64,000 bases of DNA from Prunella strophiata. Taxonomy: Eukaryota > Chordata > Aves > Passeriformes > Prunellidae. The stretch spans positions 6,480,187-6,544,186 of the forward strand of contig JAZBQD010000027.1 of the NCBI GenBank assembly GCA_036583965.1, in the 5' to 3' direction. Under the pieces are notes generated by a model. It searched no databases. It was given only the letters and a program-made list of their open reading frames with translations, and had not been told where the DNA came from. The translations under genes were made by a program, and so were the position numbers. Below, piece by piece: positions 1 through 12,462 of this stretch (within the stretch, counting starts at the first letter, position 1; each line of letters starts with the position of its first letter).

Positions 1-3000
1 GGATCCCAAACAGAAACAGAGAAGTAGGTACTGACAGGGGCTGACAGAGAAGTTCCTCAGAATGCACAGACACAGCAGAGGTTATTAAGTTCACAAAACA
101 AGTTTCTTACATTGTGCCTACAAGTACTGTGTGTTTGTGTAAGCTTTTCTAAGGATTACTTTGTTTGCCCTGAAGAAATACTCCTGCTGCTTACTTTGTT
201 GCTGCATTTTTTCCCCCTGGTCTTGTTAGAATTTAGTATTGAGGGTTAAAATGTCACCAGTGTCTTTCCTATTACTGTTACTATGTTCTGTATCTTTTGG
301 CACATTTGGTTTTACCTTTAAACAAAGCTAACCCTGGGTTAAGTGTAAGGCTCTCCTTCCTGGGTTTAGTTTTTCTAATAGTCACTTTTGGTTTTTGTTA
401 AGAATGAAACAGAATTCCTTTTACTTTTCAGTTTAGAACTGAAACGTCAGCTTCCTATTTTTGAACTTTAAAAGATTACTTACCCCAGTTAGAAGTCTTC
501 ATCTCTAATCCTCTATATGGGATACTCTAAGGCAATATAAACTCCCTCTAATTTATCTTGAGTTGGGTACTAAATAAACTGGATTTAAATGTCTCAGAGT
601 TGTGTATGTTTTATAGTGCTGAAAGCAGTTGTATATGTTTTGCAGTAGCTGCTTGAAGCAGTATGGGAAGCTGTCTTTCATAAATGTTTGGTTGCTTGGC
701 TTTGTTCAAGTGCTCAAAATAAAACTGGTCACAAGAGTGCTGCAGAGGAATTCCTATGCAGCAACAGTGTAAAAACTGCTTGGTGGGATCATGAAGCCTA
801 ATTTTGCCAATAATTAGCTCCTCTCTGCTGCATGTGACTTGGCCTTTGTGGTGGTCTGCTGCATATAGAGCAGCTTAGGGCTTTTCTGTGTTAGAACACT
901 GTAGCCTAATTACAGGGCTTATTATAGGCTGGGCTACTGAAACGTTTCAGATGTTCTGTGAGATACAGAAGATCAGCATAGATAATATAATGATCTCTTC
1001 AGGCATTCTGCTATAAATGGATGCAGCTCTCTTAAGCCTCCCAGGGTTGCTGGTATGTTATTTCCTGAGTGTCATTTCTTTCAGCTCTATTAATTTACAG
1101 TAATTTTTACCATCTGAGGAAGCAGAAGTGAGGAATTTATGTGCGTTGTAAAGTCTGGTGGTTTCATAGCTTGCCCATTTAGACTCTGACCTTCTCTTTT
1201 GGCATGTGGAGGTAAGAGTGACAGATAATACATCTTAAACTTTGTGTATGAACAATAAAATAAAAGTGTGAAAAATCCCAGCTGTGTGTCTGTTGAAATG
1301 TTTCTGATGATGGTACACTTTTAAAGGAAAATCACCCATTAGTCACTTGACCTTATGCAGTGTGGACCTTTATATATGTGAGATTATTACACAGGTGAGA
1401 TCTCTTTGCTCTCTTGAGATCCAGTGCTTGAATCTGTGCATGAAAGTAAGTCAAGTGGTCTGCTCTGCCTTTCACAGATTTAATGAAAAATTCAAGTCCT
1501 TCATATCCAGCATAACTTCATATTCTGTACTGGTAATCAGAACAGGTTTTTTTGGATGAAAAGCAGGATTCACCACACTTTAAACAAAAAAAGTTTTCTG
1601 CTTTTTTCAGGAAAGCCATTTCTGTTGATTACTCCTGTTCCCTGGTTTAAAATTGTTTTTATTTCATGTCTTTTCTAAGAGACATTGTAATACAGATACT
1701 TTTTAGTATTGCTTTAAGAAGAAAATAAATGTTATCAAAATAATGGAGGGAGAGGGGTGTTTATTTTCCAATAGTCAGTTTACTTGTAAGTATGTGTATA
1801 ATGATTGTATGTATATAACCCCCTCCCATTTTTTATTTTCAAAATTACCTTTGTGCCTCCCTGCTATACTTGGCCTGATTATTCTATATTCTGGTAGAGG
1901 ATCAAAGCACAGGATAACTTCAGTAAAACCAGCAGTTTAGTGCACCTGGAGATGGGATGACTTGCAGTTCCTGTCATACTCAGGTTCCAAGAATCACCTG
2001 ACAAGAAATGATTCTCTGTCTTGGAAGGGAGAAATTGTATATTTTGAAGATCTATTTTTATAAAGCTTCAACTCTCAACTAGAATTTTTAATTTTAAATG
2101 GATAACTTAGACAGATGGAGGTTTTTTTTGCATCTTGCTTGTAAACTTCTTGGAAAATAATATTTGTCAGACAGATTTTTTTTTTTTTTTTACTCAAAGT
2201 GCCAATTTTTATATGTGTATTTGCATCTATGTAATGTCTTTTGGAAAAAAGTAACTGAACAGACAAAAAAATTGAGAAAAATCAGGTAGGACTTGGCAAT
2301 TTTTAATTTTTCTTGGAGGTGCCCATTTAGGTGGGAATGGCAAAAAATGGGCTCTTGACAGTTATCAGCAATCTGTTATTTGTATTTCCAGTGCTCTAAC
2401 CAGTAACAATCCTTTTGTTGTAACGTGTAGCAAATTTCAGTAGGAGCTGCTAAAACTGATACACTAACATTGTCTTTTGTCTCTCTCTGGTTTGTTCTGC
2501 TACAGCTTTGATGTGGTATCTCTCTGTATGTTATTTTGATTGATTTGAATTAGCCTGCCTCCAGAAACTAGGTGATTAATTTGGGTTTGGCACACAGCCC
2601 TTTCTTTTCCTTAAATGTGGGGCAGTGTTCAGTGTATGTTTATGTCCTGTGTTCAGCAGCTCTCCTGTTGCATTGCAAGGCTGTGTTTCAGTGGCTGGGA
2701 ACCAGGACTGCACTTTCTGGTGATGGTGTTCATCACACTGGCCTTTTTATTTTGTGTTGCTGACCTGCTATTTGCTTTTCTTTAGAATTGCATACTGAAT
2801 ATGGCACAGATCTGACAGCACTCAAATGGGACAAGTGAGAAGTTCAGGGTATATTCCTCTCATTAGGACTAAATCTGAGGGATTTTCACTGTTGGGAACA
2901 CAGGCTTGTCTGTGTATTAATAACATTCTCCCTGTGGTCAGGATGAACAGTCACATCCCTTTATTTTTTTTTTTTTTTATAGGAGCATTTAAAGTTTTGA

Positions 3001-6000
3001 TTTAGACAGGTGTTCTCTTGTGGATCTTGGTGTCCTGTGGAACATGTTCTTATCTGCTCAGCAGGTTTATTCTCACTGTTACTGCAGTGAGGAAGGAAGA
3101 AGGAATCCTTGAGTTAGATAATCCCAAGGAATGTTGATGGATGGGCATCCCACTGGTGCAGGCATCCCATGGGCATGGTGCCTGTTCTCCAGGAAATTCA
3201 GGAATTGCAGGTTTTTTTGTGTGTTCAATTGCAGCAATAATCTCTCCTAGCAGGACACATTTGTATGTGAACTTGAATTTTCCAAAGGACTATAGAAATT
3301 CTCTTTGCAAATCTTTAATGTATTTTCTGTTAAATTAGGGATCCCAGCTTGCAAAAATTGTTGTATTTCTCATTCTCTGTATTTCCAGCATTTTGCAGCT
3401 TTCAAAGTGACATTTTTGTGTCTTTGAGTAAGCTCAGATGGATGCTGTGTATTTTATGCAGCTGGGTGGTAGCACAGAAGAATTGTTGATTCTTAAAAAC
3501 AGTACTAAATGAATTGTTTTTACTTTCTTTCAAATGCCTTAATCTTTGGTAAAACACATTTCCTTTTAGTGTATTTTTTTCATGGAAGATTATATGAAAT
3601 GTGTAGGTCTGTTGGAATGGTATGGCTTTCCACATAGCTTTATGCACATTCATCCATTTAAAAAAACCCTCAAAACAACCCCCAAAAACCTGCTTTAGTC
3701 ATGTGAGGGTAACAAAGGGGTTGTGATTATGTGTTTTATGACTGTATTTTGTTGCTGTTATGATGTATATGAAATTTTAGTTCTCTTTCTGACCAGAAAG
3801 AGAGTGGAGAAGATTTGGGAGCAAAGGTAAAGCTTTGCTGGCAATATTGTAAAGTAAAATGTAAAATTTGTCTCTCCTTTTCAAATAACAGATGGAATTT
3901 AGTTACTTAAATTATTTAGGTTTTTAGTTACTTAAGTAATTTTAGTTACTTAAGAAATAACCTCAAGTTTTTCTTGTATAGTGATCAAACAAGCAATGGG
4001 ACTAATATATTTGGATTTCTGTTCATGGTGAAAGACTCTTGTTTCTTTTAACAGAGACTTTTGTGTTCTGAGAATAAACAAAAAGCAGCACCTGAGATCC
4101 CAGTACTGCCCCTTGTACTGCTGGAGCTCTGTGGATTCATCACCCACTTACCTTAATTTCTACAAATACTTTTTTTAGAGGTGCAACCTCTGCATTGGTA
4201 GTTTCTATGAAGATTGCAGAGCATTCATTTGTCCTGAGACATTGAAATTTCAGAACAAATTTCTAGAATATACTAATAGTGAATTGGCTGGTGTGAGGTA
4301 TCTGTAGTTTATTACCCTGTCACTGTGACCTATTTAGTTGAACTAAAAATTGCACACATCTTATAAACTTGTGTTTGACAAGTGTTTAGTCTGTCATTGA
4401 GTCATGTTGGGACTGTGTGAGTTGGAGAAAAGCTAAGTAAATTATTTAAAACCCAGCATCTGTGCCAGTGCTTTTGGGAAGTGAACCTTACTTCTGAAAA
4501 ATTTTACCACAAAAGCTAGGAGCCATCTAGAGCCATCAGACTTTCAAAGCAGAGTGTCTTAAAAGTGGATTTACTTACAATACTGTTGAATATCTGAACA
4601 GTTTCTAGTTTTATTTCAATAAACTCTCCTTAGCCTGCCCTGGGTTGCTGCCCCTCCAGCAGTACAGCACAAGCTGTTGGAGAAATGCTGAGACAACTTG
4701 CAGGTTACATACTTCATCTTGAGATTTTCTACTTTCCAAACTTATAAGCTGAATCTTGCATAACTATTTTTCTTTGATTATGGATTAGTGATTAGGCAGT
4801 TGGCTGACTACAGCTGGGGACATTGGAACACTGTTGATATTTCATGTTATTATGGCTTTTCAGTGAAGGGGCCTCAGGCTTTTGGCAGTACTTCGATGAC
4901 TTTTTGTGTCCTGAGTTCTCGTGCCCTGAAATTTCTTCCCTGGTAATATTTTCTAAGAGCTAGTATGTTACAATGAATGACTAAAAAAAAACTCACTTTT
5001 TTTTTTTTTAAAGACTGAGCAAAAAAATATATTATCATGAGGTAGCTTATCCCTAAACTTTGCATTTTAGTGTTACCATTCAAATTTACATAAAATAACT
5101 AGGAGAGGGGTGAAAATATGTGAGTTCAGAACATTTGCCAATATTCACATCAAAGCATAACCTTTATCTGACTCTCCTGCTTTCTATCTATTAATGTTTT
5201 AAGGAGTAATAAAATATGTTTTGCTATTAAACATAAGCATTCCTTTCTTATAGAAGGTAAAATAGCATTAATGTCAAAGTTGTGACATTAATGACTAAGA
5301 CCAAGGTACTTGTATGTGTGTCAAAGCAGAGACACATCATGGGCTGCTTTCCCTTTCTATGTGAATGAGTTTTGAGTGGGTTGTTGAGAGTAGATTGTTT
5401 CCCTTTATTCCTGCTGAGCTAGAGTCAGCTCAGGTACATGCTGATCCTTAAGCTTCTTAGAAATCTGTACATGTTCTTTACTTTCACTGTGCCAGGAAAA
5501 CACATTCACTTATGAATTTTTTATTTCCATTACACTTTGTTTGGGGAATTAGGCAGTGACAATATAGAATTAAGGAACTCTGCAAAATGAAGTAGTGGTT
5601 TTGTTTTTTTTTTTTCCCCCTCAGAATTTTAGAAGTATATCTAACTGTTGAAAGGCTTCCTAGTGCATTTAGGCATGTTGTAGGAGTGACAGGAAAAAAT
5701 TTGCTGAAGCCACCAAAGATGTAGGGAGAAATGGGAAACCACATCTAGAGTGTTAATTGTGAACTATTTCAACGCGTGCTCTCTTGCTGATGAAGTGAAT
5801 CATCTGTATGAATGTATTCATGTGGCATTTTTTGATGAAATGTTAATTTTTTGCTTTATTAGCAATTCTATTGTTTTGCAGCTTTTCATGAAGTATATTT
5901 GTTGTAAAGAAAGCAAGCTGAAATAAAGCAGAATGCATAGAAGACATTTCATTGTAGTTCAATTACAGTTTTTGGTTAAATTTTAACCACGATGGGGACA

Positions 6001-9000
6001 AATGTTGTCATTTTGTATAAACTTTGTGGGTGTAACTTCACGTCTAGCACTTGGAAATACTTTTGAGACTTGCAAAGCTGGGGAGATGCCAGCAAGTATA
6101 ACATAAGCTACAGGAAAAAGCTGACTCATTCCTTTGCCTTGAAAAGCCTGCCAAAAATAACACAGGTAGAGATTGCTTCTCTTATTACTGAGGCACAATT
6201 AGGAATTTTGTTATTTAAATATTACTGAATTAATTAAAATATCTAAATGGAATAATATTTTTTATTACTTTTATTACTTAAACTCATAACAGTCAGTTTT
6301 TGTAACTTCTGAAAGTAATGGTTTCAAAGTATATGTGTAGTAAGGTGATCTTGTTAGAAAAAGCCTCTTTCTGGTTAAAGTGATTGGTATTTCTGCAGAA
6401 GGTTTCATGGAATTTCTTGTTTAGAATACACATCTCAGACTAGCTTGGAACAGGTGAGATTTGGTAGTTGCATAAAGCTGTTCAGAAGCCACATTCCTCT
6501 GCTTGGGAATCTCAGGGTCCAGTCTGGATGTCTTGGGGCAGAAAGAAATGGTGGTAATTAATGCAGCTGGTTTCAGTAAACCTTTGTTGTATTAATCCAC
6601 ATTGACTGCAGGATTTGACTAATACTTACAGGATGTTTTTGTTAGCACCAGTTACTAAAACTTCTGCTGTTTATTCTGGAATTTTCTACTTTTTTATTGT
6701 TGTAAACTGATTGCAAGAGAAGTCTGTGCGTGGTCTTACTTTTTATCCAGTTTCCCAAAATCACAGTATGAGGGTCAAAGCAAATGTTTTGATGTGTCTG
6801 CACCTGCCAGTACCCATTATTACCAGTTCTGTTGAAAATCAGCCCAAATTAGTATTTGCAAAAAGAAAATTATAAGAGTAGCATGATTTCAAAACATTTA
6901 CTGTTATTACTGGAATATATGCATACAGCAGAGCCCTGTGAGTTAGTTTCATTTTAAGAAATACTTCTGTGCTCAAAAGGAACTGATAAATCTTTGCACT
7001 TCTCCTGTTTTGCTTTACTGTTACATGTGAAAATATGTTCCTTTGTCACTTAGGTTTATGGTTCAGAAACAGTTTGAAATTCACTTTTGCTTTTTCAGTT
7101 CTTTCATGGATGCTTTGTCTCACTAATGCTTTCCTTTATCATTTAGTAATTTGGTTTTCCTCTTTCTGGATATTTGTTCCATTTTGGGTTTTGTTTCCTT
7201 TATTTTGAAAAAAACCCTTCTCTCCATTGTAGAAAGCATTTGGAGTTCTATTGTCCATTTATTTTGTTTGAATATCAAATAAAATATGGATTTTAAATCT
7301 TTAGGATAAGAAGTGTATCATGTGAAAGCAGAAAATTAGAGTAGGAGTATTTTATGTCAGGGAGAATATCACATTTAGCCCAAATTAGGAGTAGAATGAT
7401 TTGCAATGGACTGACAATTGTAAACAGAGTGTTATTAATGACCCATTTTTTGCTGTGGAAATATGTAATGAAATATAAACAACAAAAAAATTTTAAAAAT
7501 GTATTATTAATTCTTAATGAGGGCTTTTTAGTGTATTTTGTTACACTTCTTTAAATTCAGCAAATCTTGAGTGATCCTCAAGCACAGATTAATACAGGCT
7601 AACATTTCCAAAATATAACAGCTAGAGTTTTTTTATTCTGCAGAACTCAAAACCACAGTATGTTTGTCTTGTGTGTCATCTCACCCTCTGTAGTGAGGTT
7701 TTGTATGTAAGTTTTGGTATTATATTCACCTAAACAATCAGAAAAATAAATCTAAGATTAAATGCTGAAAGAGTCAAAGATTAAAACAAGTTTTACTTTG
7801 TTCTGAGTATGAAACAACAAAATGCCTGGTTTTTTGGTTATAATTTAAAATTCTGTCCTACAAGTGGCTATCACCTCTTCCTGTCTTTGCTTCTGTTAAT
7901 GTGGAAAACAGCATGGGGTAAATTTTCTGCATTTGTGACGTGACAGAAATTGTTTTTATATCAAGAAGATATTAAGTATAATAGGAAGGAGAGGCAAAAT
8001 AAATAGTAAAGAGACAAAATGCAGAACTTTGGTTTTTTATGTTGCCAGATGTGTTAAACTGAAAATAAAATCTGAGTTTGTAGCATCTGGGGGAGAATAT
8101 AGATTTTTGAAAGTCATAATAAATTAATCCTCTCATCAAAAAAAGCTTTTACTGAGTTTCATAGAAATAATTAAATGTGTGGTTTATGAGGCTGTTGCCT
8201 TAGGTTGAATACACAAAAAATTTACTAATGCTGTAAATCTGAATGTGTCAGAAAATTGGGGGGTTGGGAAAAAATGCCCCATGAGCAAGTTAGTCCCTTA
8301 TAATTCCCTGTGACTTTCTGAAGCACTTGATGCTATTTGGTTGGACATTTTGGGGTTTTGGATCATTTGCCATGGCAGTTCCTATTACCCTGTCTCGAGG
8401 TCTCATTTGTGTACTGCCTTTGTTTAATGTAAACCTCCTCAGTTTTTAGCTAAACAAATGTAAAGCTCTGAGAGGGCTTTGCTAAGTAGACTCAAGTGGT
8501 CTCACTTGCTGAGTGCAGTCAAACCTAAATAAGGCTTTTGGAATTCTCTGGGAGCAGCTTGTGCTGGTTGTGTTAAGCTGGTGTGTAAAGTTTCACTTTA
8601 TTCCAGTGAAACTTGTACATCTCTCAGGTGTGCAGGTATTTACATCTCTCCAGCCTCCTCCTCTTGAAGGATTGTTCTTCCAGCACTCCAACTTGCTTTT
8701 TCCTTTTCTGATGGATGTGTTTTCTAGTGCCCTGTTTTGGAGAGTTGATCATCCTTTGTGCTTTGTGAAACCTTTTGCTCTTCACTGGGGTGGAGCTTCC
8801 AAAGGAGAGATTTTCAGGGGTCTGTATCTGTCAGCCAAAACCATTGTGTGCTGTGGAGGCTGGGAAGGAGAGGGGAGGAACAAGAGGTAGGCCACTGAGG
8901 AAGAGCTCCCTCCTCACCCATTGCAAAAGCCTTTATTTTGCCTGGGACTGCCTTTAACTCTTAATTCATCTAAATATCCCTTTTAAATTCTGCAAATTCT

Positions 9001-12000
9001 GGAAATTTAAAAGCTACCTCCCATCTGTAGTTTGTGAGGAGGAAGGAACCCCTTGCCTCGTTTGAATATTCAATCAGTGTATGTAGACTTCTGCTTTTAA
9101 ATAATGCGGTTGGTAAATCCAATCCTTCTTCAAACTTTGTGAGAACCACTTGAGTATTTACAACTTGTGAGTTGAATATTTGTGCTATCTAAAAACCCAC
9201 ATTTTTCATAGGACCCTGGGATGAGAGTCACTCTAAGATGTGCTTCATTGCTTTTAAGTGGGTAGCACTAGAATTGTGTATTTTGAAGGAAGTAATTGAT
9301 GTTGTTTCAATAGATAATTAAGGAATGGTGGTTCTTGGTTTTCCTTCTAACACTGTTTTGTACTAATAAAAGATAGTCACAATTAGTCAGAACTGACTAA
9401 TCTAGTTAAGTTAATATTCCCTTGAGGAAAAGTTGTAAATTTCAGTCTGCTTGTCAGTGTTCTTTAGGTACCTAAACAATTTCAGAATGCCACGGATTTT
9501 ATATGTTGCCCAAACTTTTAATGAATTTGGTACCTTTCATTAACCCTATTGCTTTATTGTTCCCTATGTTTTTGGGAAACAAAAAAGTTGGATTTAATAT
9601 ATTTCAATACTGTAACTTGGAAGCATGCTGCTGAAAAAAACACACCAAAAAATATTGTTACTTTGAACCTTTGTAATGGGCACTTGTCAGTCCAGTGTTA
9701 CATTACATTCTTGACATCCTTTTTGTTTAAAAAAACCCCAAGATTTACTCAAGATTTATCTTGAGTATGTTTCTCAAGATAATCTGTACTGTTGGATGGT
9801 GGGGTCACAGGTGCTTGAGATTGGATGTCTCTCTGGCCCAAAGCAGGTCCAATTAGGTCAGATTATGCAGTACTTAATGAATTTTTAAATAAGCTGTTCC
9901 AGTTCTTGGCTATATGATTAATATCCCTAAACAAAATGTATAAAGAAGAGCTACATTCAGTTTATAATATATTGAAATAAATTGTGGGCCTGGTAGTTGT
10001 TTGAAGGTAGTCATCAAAACAGAAATTATTCTGTTATTCAATTAAAATTGTTTCGAGAGTAGCACAGATTTTTAATGACTATAAATTAGCCACACTGGGT
10101 GGTTTTGGTGATCAAAGATCCCTGTTTGGAGAGACAAAAAAATGTAATATCTTGAAATGTTTGCATAACCATAGAGATGTGAGCCTCTCTCAAAGGGGGC
10201 TGACACTGGGGAGGAACAGCCTGGAGCAGATCTTGCCTTAGTAACGTGTTCTTGTTTTAATTTTTTTTTTTTTTTTTATAGTCACAACCTTCTCCCAATG
10301 AAATTCTAAAGCAGATGGTTGTTCCTTTTTCTTTTTTTCTTTGCAGGGTCTACTTATAGCTGTCTTGTTAGAACATGGATATTTAATATTTATGCAGTAT
10401 GTACATGTGCACTGCTACCATTTGCTGTCTACATTATTTTAGTCTTCCATCTTGCTTAACAAACAGTGTCTGGACTCTTCAGTTTTACAGTGTGGTTAAT
10501 AGAGGTCTTTCCATCAAAAAAAGCACATAATGCTTCTGCTGTTTTTTCTTACTCCTGTGCCCCTTAAATGTCATCAAGTTTACAAAACTGGGGATATATG
10601 AACAAGTGAGTTATTCAGTTTAAAAGAAAATAGCTTGAAGCTTCTATCGTATTTAACCCCTCTAACTAGGCTCAGAAGAAGTTTGAGCTGATTTAATCCT
10701 CTGAGACAGAGCTTTGACAGAAGTGTGAAAATGCCACATTGCTGTATTTCTTCACAGCTGAAGCAACTTCTTTTCCCCAAGTAAAGAGAATTTTGCTGCA
10801 CCAGAAGATCATTATTAGTGTAGGTTCTGTGGTACAAAACCTGTGTTTGCTCTCTGTATCTTACAGATGCAAAAGAAAGGATAATTTTGTCTCTCAGCCA
10901 ACTTTATCTGTTGATTGACATGAATTAAATGTATATTGCTGAAGAGTATGGGAAGGAGAAGCCAATCCAGAAAAACCCAAATAAACCAAAACCTCCTACT
11001 GTTTCCTGGAGGTTTATTAGATGAACACCATCAAGAGCTGTGTATGACTGCAAAAACCACAATGATGATAAATGAGACACGTTGTTAGAAAGAAACCACT
11101 GGTTATTACCATGCACAGTGGATAAACTGATTTAAAACCTGATCTGGTAGGGAACTTTGTTTTTGCTGTAATTTGATACAGCCTCATGGGTTGTTGCTGT
11201 AGCTTATGGGTACCTCTGACCTTTTCCTTCTCTGCTTTTTAAATAATTATTAATGCAATATTTGTTTCTAAATGCAGGATAAATCTTATTGCAGTATCAC
11301 AGTGATTTAGCTGAGTTCAGCAATAAAATGTTCTGACTTCATGTAGCCTTAACTATTAATGGAAATTGTAAAAAAGTAATGTTTATATATTCAGAGAAAA
11401 AGAAACCATAGCATTTAAATCTTGGTTGCATCTATTTTTGTGTTTATTAAGCACTTACTTAAGCTGCATTTTTTTAATGTCAGTTTGTACAAATGGTGTT
11501 TATAGATGATGACTGTCAGTAGTTCAGTCACAGGGTATGACTTTGTCCTCATGGGGTACCAGGTAATCTATGAACTGCTAAACATCAGGGTTCCCTTCTT
11601 CACTGGGGACCAGACACTCATTCACCAGGTGTTCTGGCCAACAGGTCAGGTCTATCTGACATGTGAGGATGGATATTAGAAGTGGTGAGGGTAGAAAATG
11701 GATGAGTTGCTGCTGGTACAGGAGAAAATGGAGAGTAGTGGGATGCTACAAGCTCTGTTTAATCTTGCTGTTGAACCTTCTGATGATCTGGACAGCATGG
11801 AATGGTATTTACCTGCATAAACCCTGCATAAACCCTGCTAAAAAATACTTCCTCTTCTACCTGAGGATAGTTTAATTTTTGGGGTGGTCCCTGGCAGCCT
11901 GAGGAGGCTGGGTGGTGTCTGTGTGTGGGGTTTAGGTGTGATGGGGCTGCTCTGGAGCAGCTGTTTGCACCAGCCCAACCCTTGGTGAGCCCGTGGGGCT

Positions 12001-12415
12001 GGCAGCACACAGGGTGTGTGCAGCTGGGCAGGGATATGGGCTGGTGCTCCTGGGGGACATCAGATTTTCTGTGGATGTGCTGTGAGGCTGTGCACAGTTT
12101 TCTGGGTGTGTTTGGGAGCAATGTGTCCCCTGTGTGTGGGTACCAGAGTTTATTCCCAGGCATTCCACCTGGGAAATCCATCACACACACAAACAGGAGT
12201 CTGAGCTTCAGCTCATGTTTGTTTTTCACTTGGGTATGGTTTTTATTTTATGTAGATACCATGATCATAATATTGTCCACCAAGAATATTCACTAAATAG
12301 AGAGCATTTTAGGGCATGTTTTGAGGCAAGCTGATCACTCTTCAAAACACATTATTAAAGTTCTGATGTATTTTTGTTCTGCATGCTTGACTCAAAATTT
12401 GTTTTCTCTTTTCAG
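1..12415 (+). other. FAF1: FAF1 intron 2, 3' part
   Basis: This is AT-rich intronic DNA with no exon that could be recognised. It contains homopolymer T runs (for example 2176-2191 and 10261-10277) and a small direct repeat (3897-3955). A GC-rich, TG/CA-biased block runs from about 11880 to 12190 and could be an old decayed repeat, which I cannot name. Open frames here (for example 8513-8890, which lacks an ATG at its 5' end) show no recognisable domain and are treated as chance. The intron ends at acceptor 12410-12415. Confidence 0.8.
3897..3955 (+). repeat. Short direct repeat of TTTAGTTACTTAA
   Basis: TTTAGTTACTTAA occurs three times, with the last two nearly adjacent (period about 20 bp) and the first separated by an AT-rich spacer. 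Confidence 0.85.
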
Positions 12416-12462
12416 GCAGCTATAAATGGTGTTATACCACAAGAAAATGGCATTCTACAAAG
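12416..12462 (+). CDS. FAF1: FAF1 exon 3 (end of UBA domain)
   Basis: A 47-nt exon lies between a pyrimidine-rich acceptor ending TTTTCAG and a donor GTAAGC. It reads AAINGVIPQENGILQ plus two bases (AG) of a split Ser codon completed by the T that opens the next exon. All these residues match human FAF1 residues 39-54 as I remember them. They form the last helix and tail of the UBA domain, which binds ubiquitin chains. The exon enters at phase 0 and leaves with two bases over. It is too short to be found by ORF length and was recognised from protein similarity and splice sites. The two upstream exons, with the initiator Met and the rest of the UBA, were looked for in 1-12400 and not seen, so they should lie upstream. 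Confidence 0.93.

Noticed and set aside
8513..8890. 125-codon open frame on the plus strand
   Set aside because: It opens with GTG rather than ATG, has no recognisable domain and overlaps another open frame in a different phase. Treated as chance within intron 2.
10192..10206. AAAGGGGGCTG resembling a CTCF core
   Set aside because: At least four mismatches to the core.
11759..12229. 156-codon minus-strand frame
   Set aside because: It is explained by the GC-rich block, which has few stop codons. Several frames on both strands are open there at once, typical of composition rather than coding.
1..12400. Search for FAF1 exons 1 and 2
   Set aside because: No stretch encoding the UBA start (such as ACTGIENIDEA or EQNNWDL) was seen on the plus strand, so these exons are taken to be upstream of the window.
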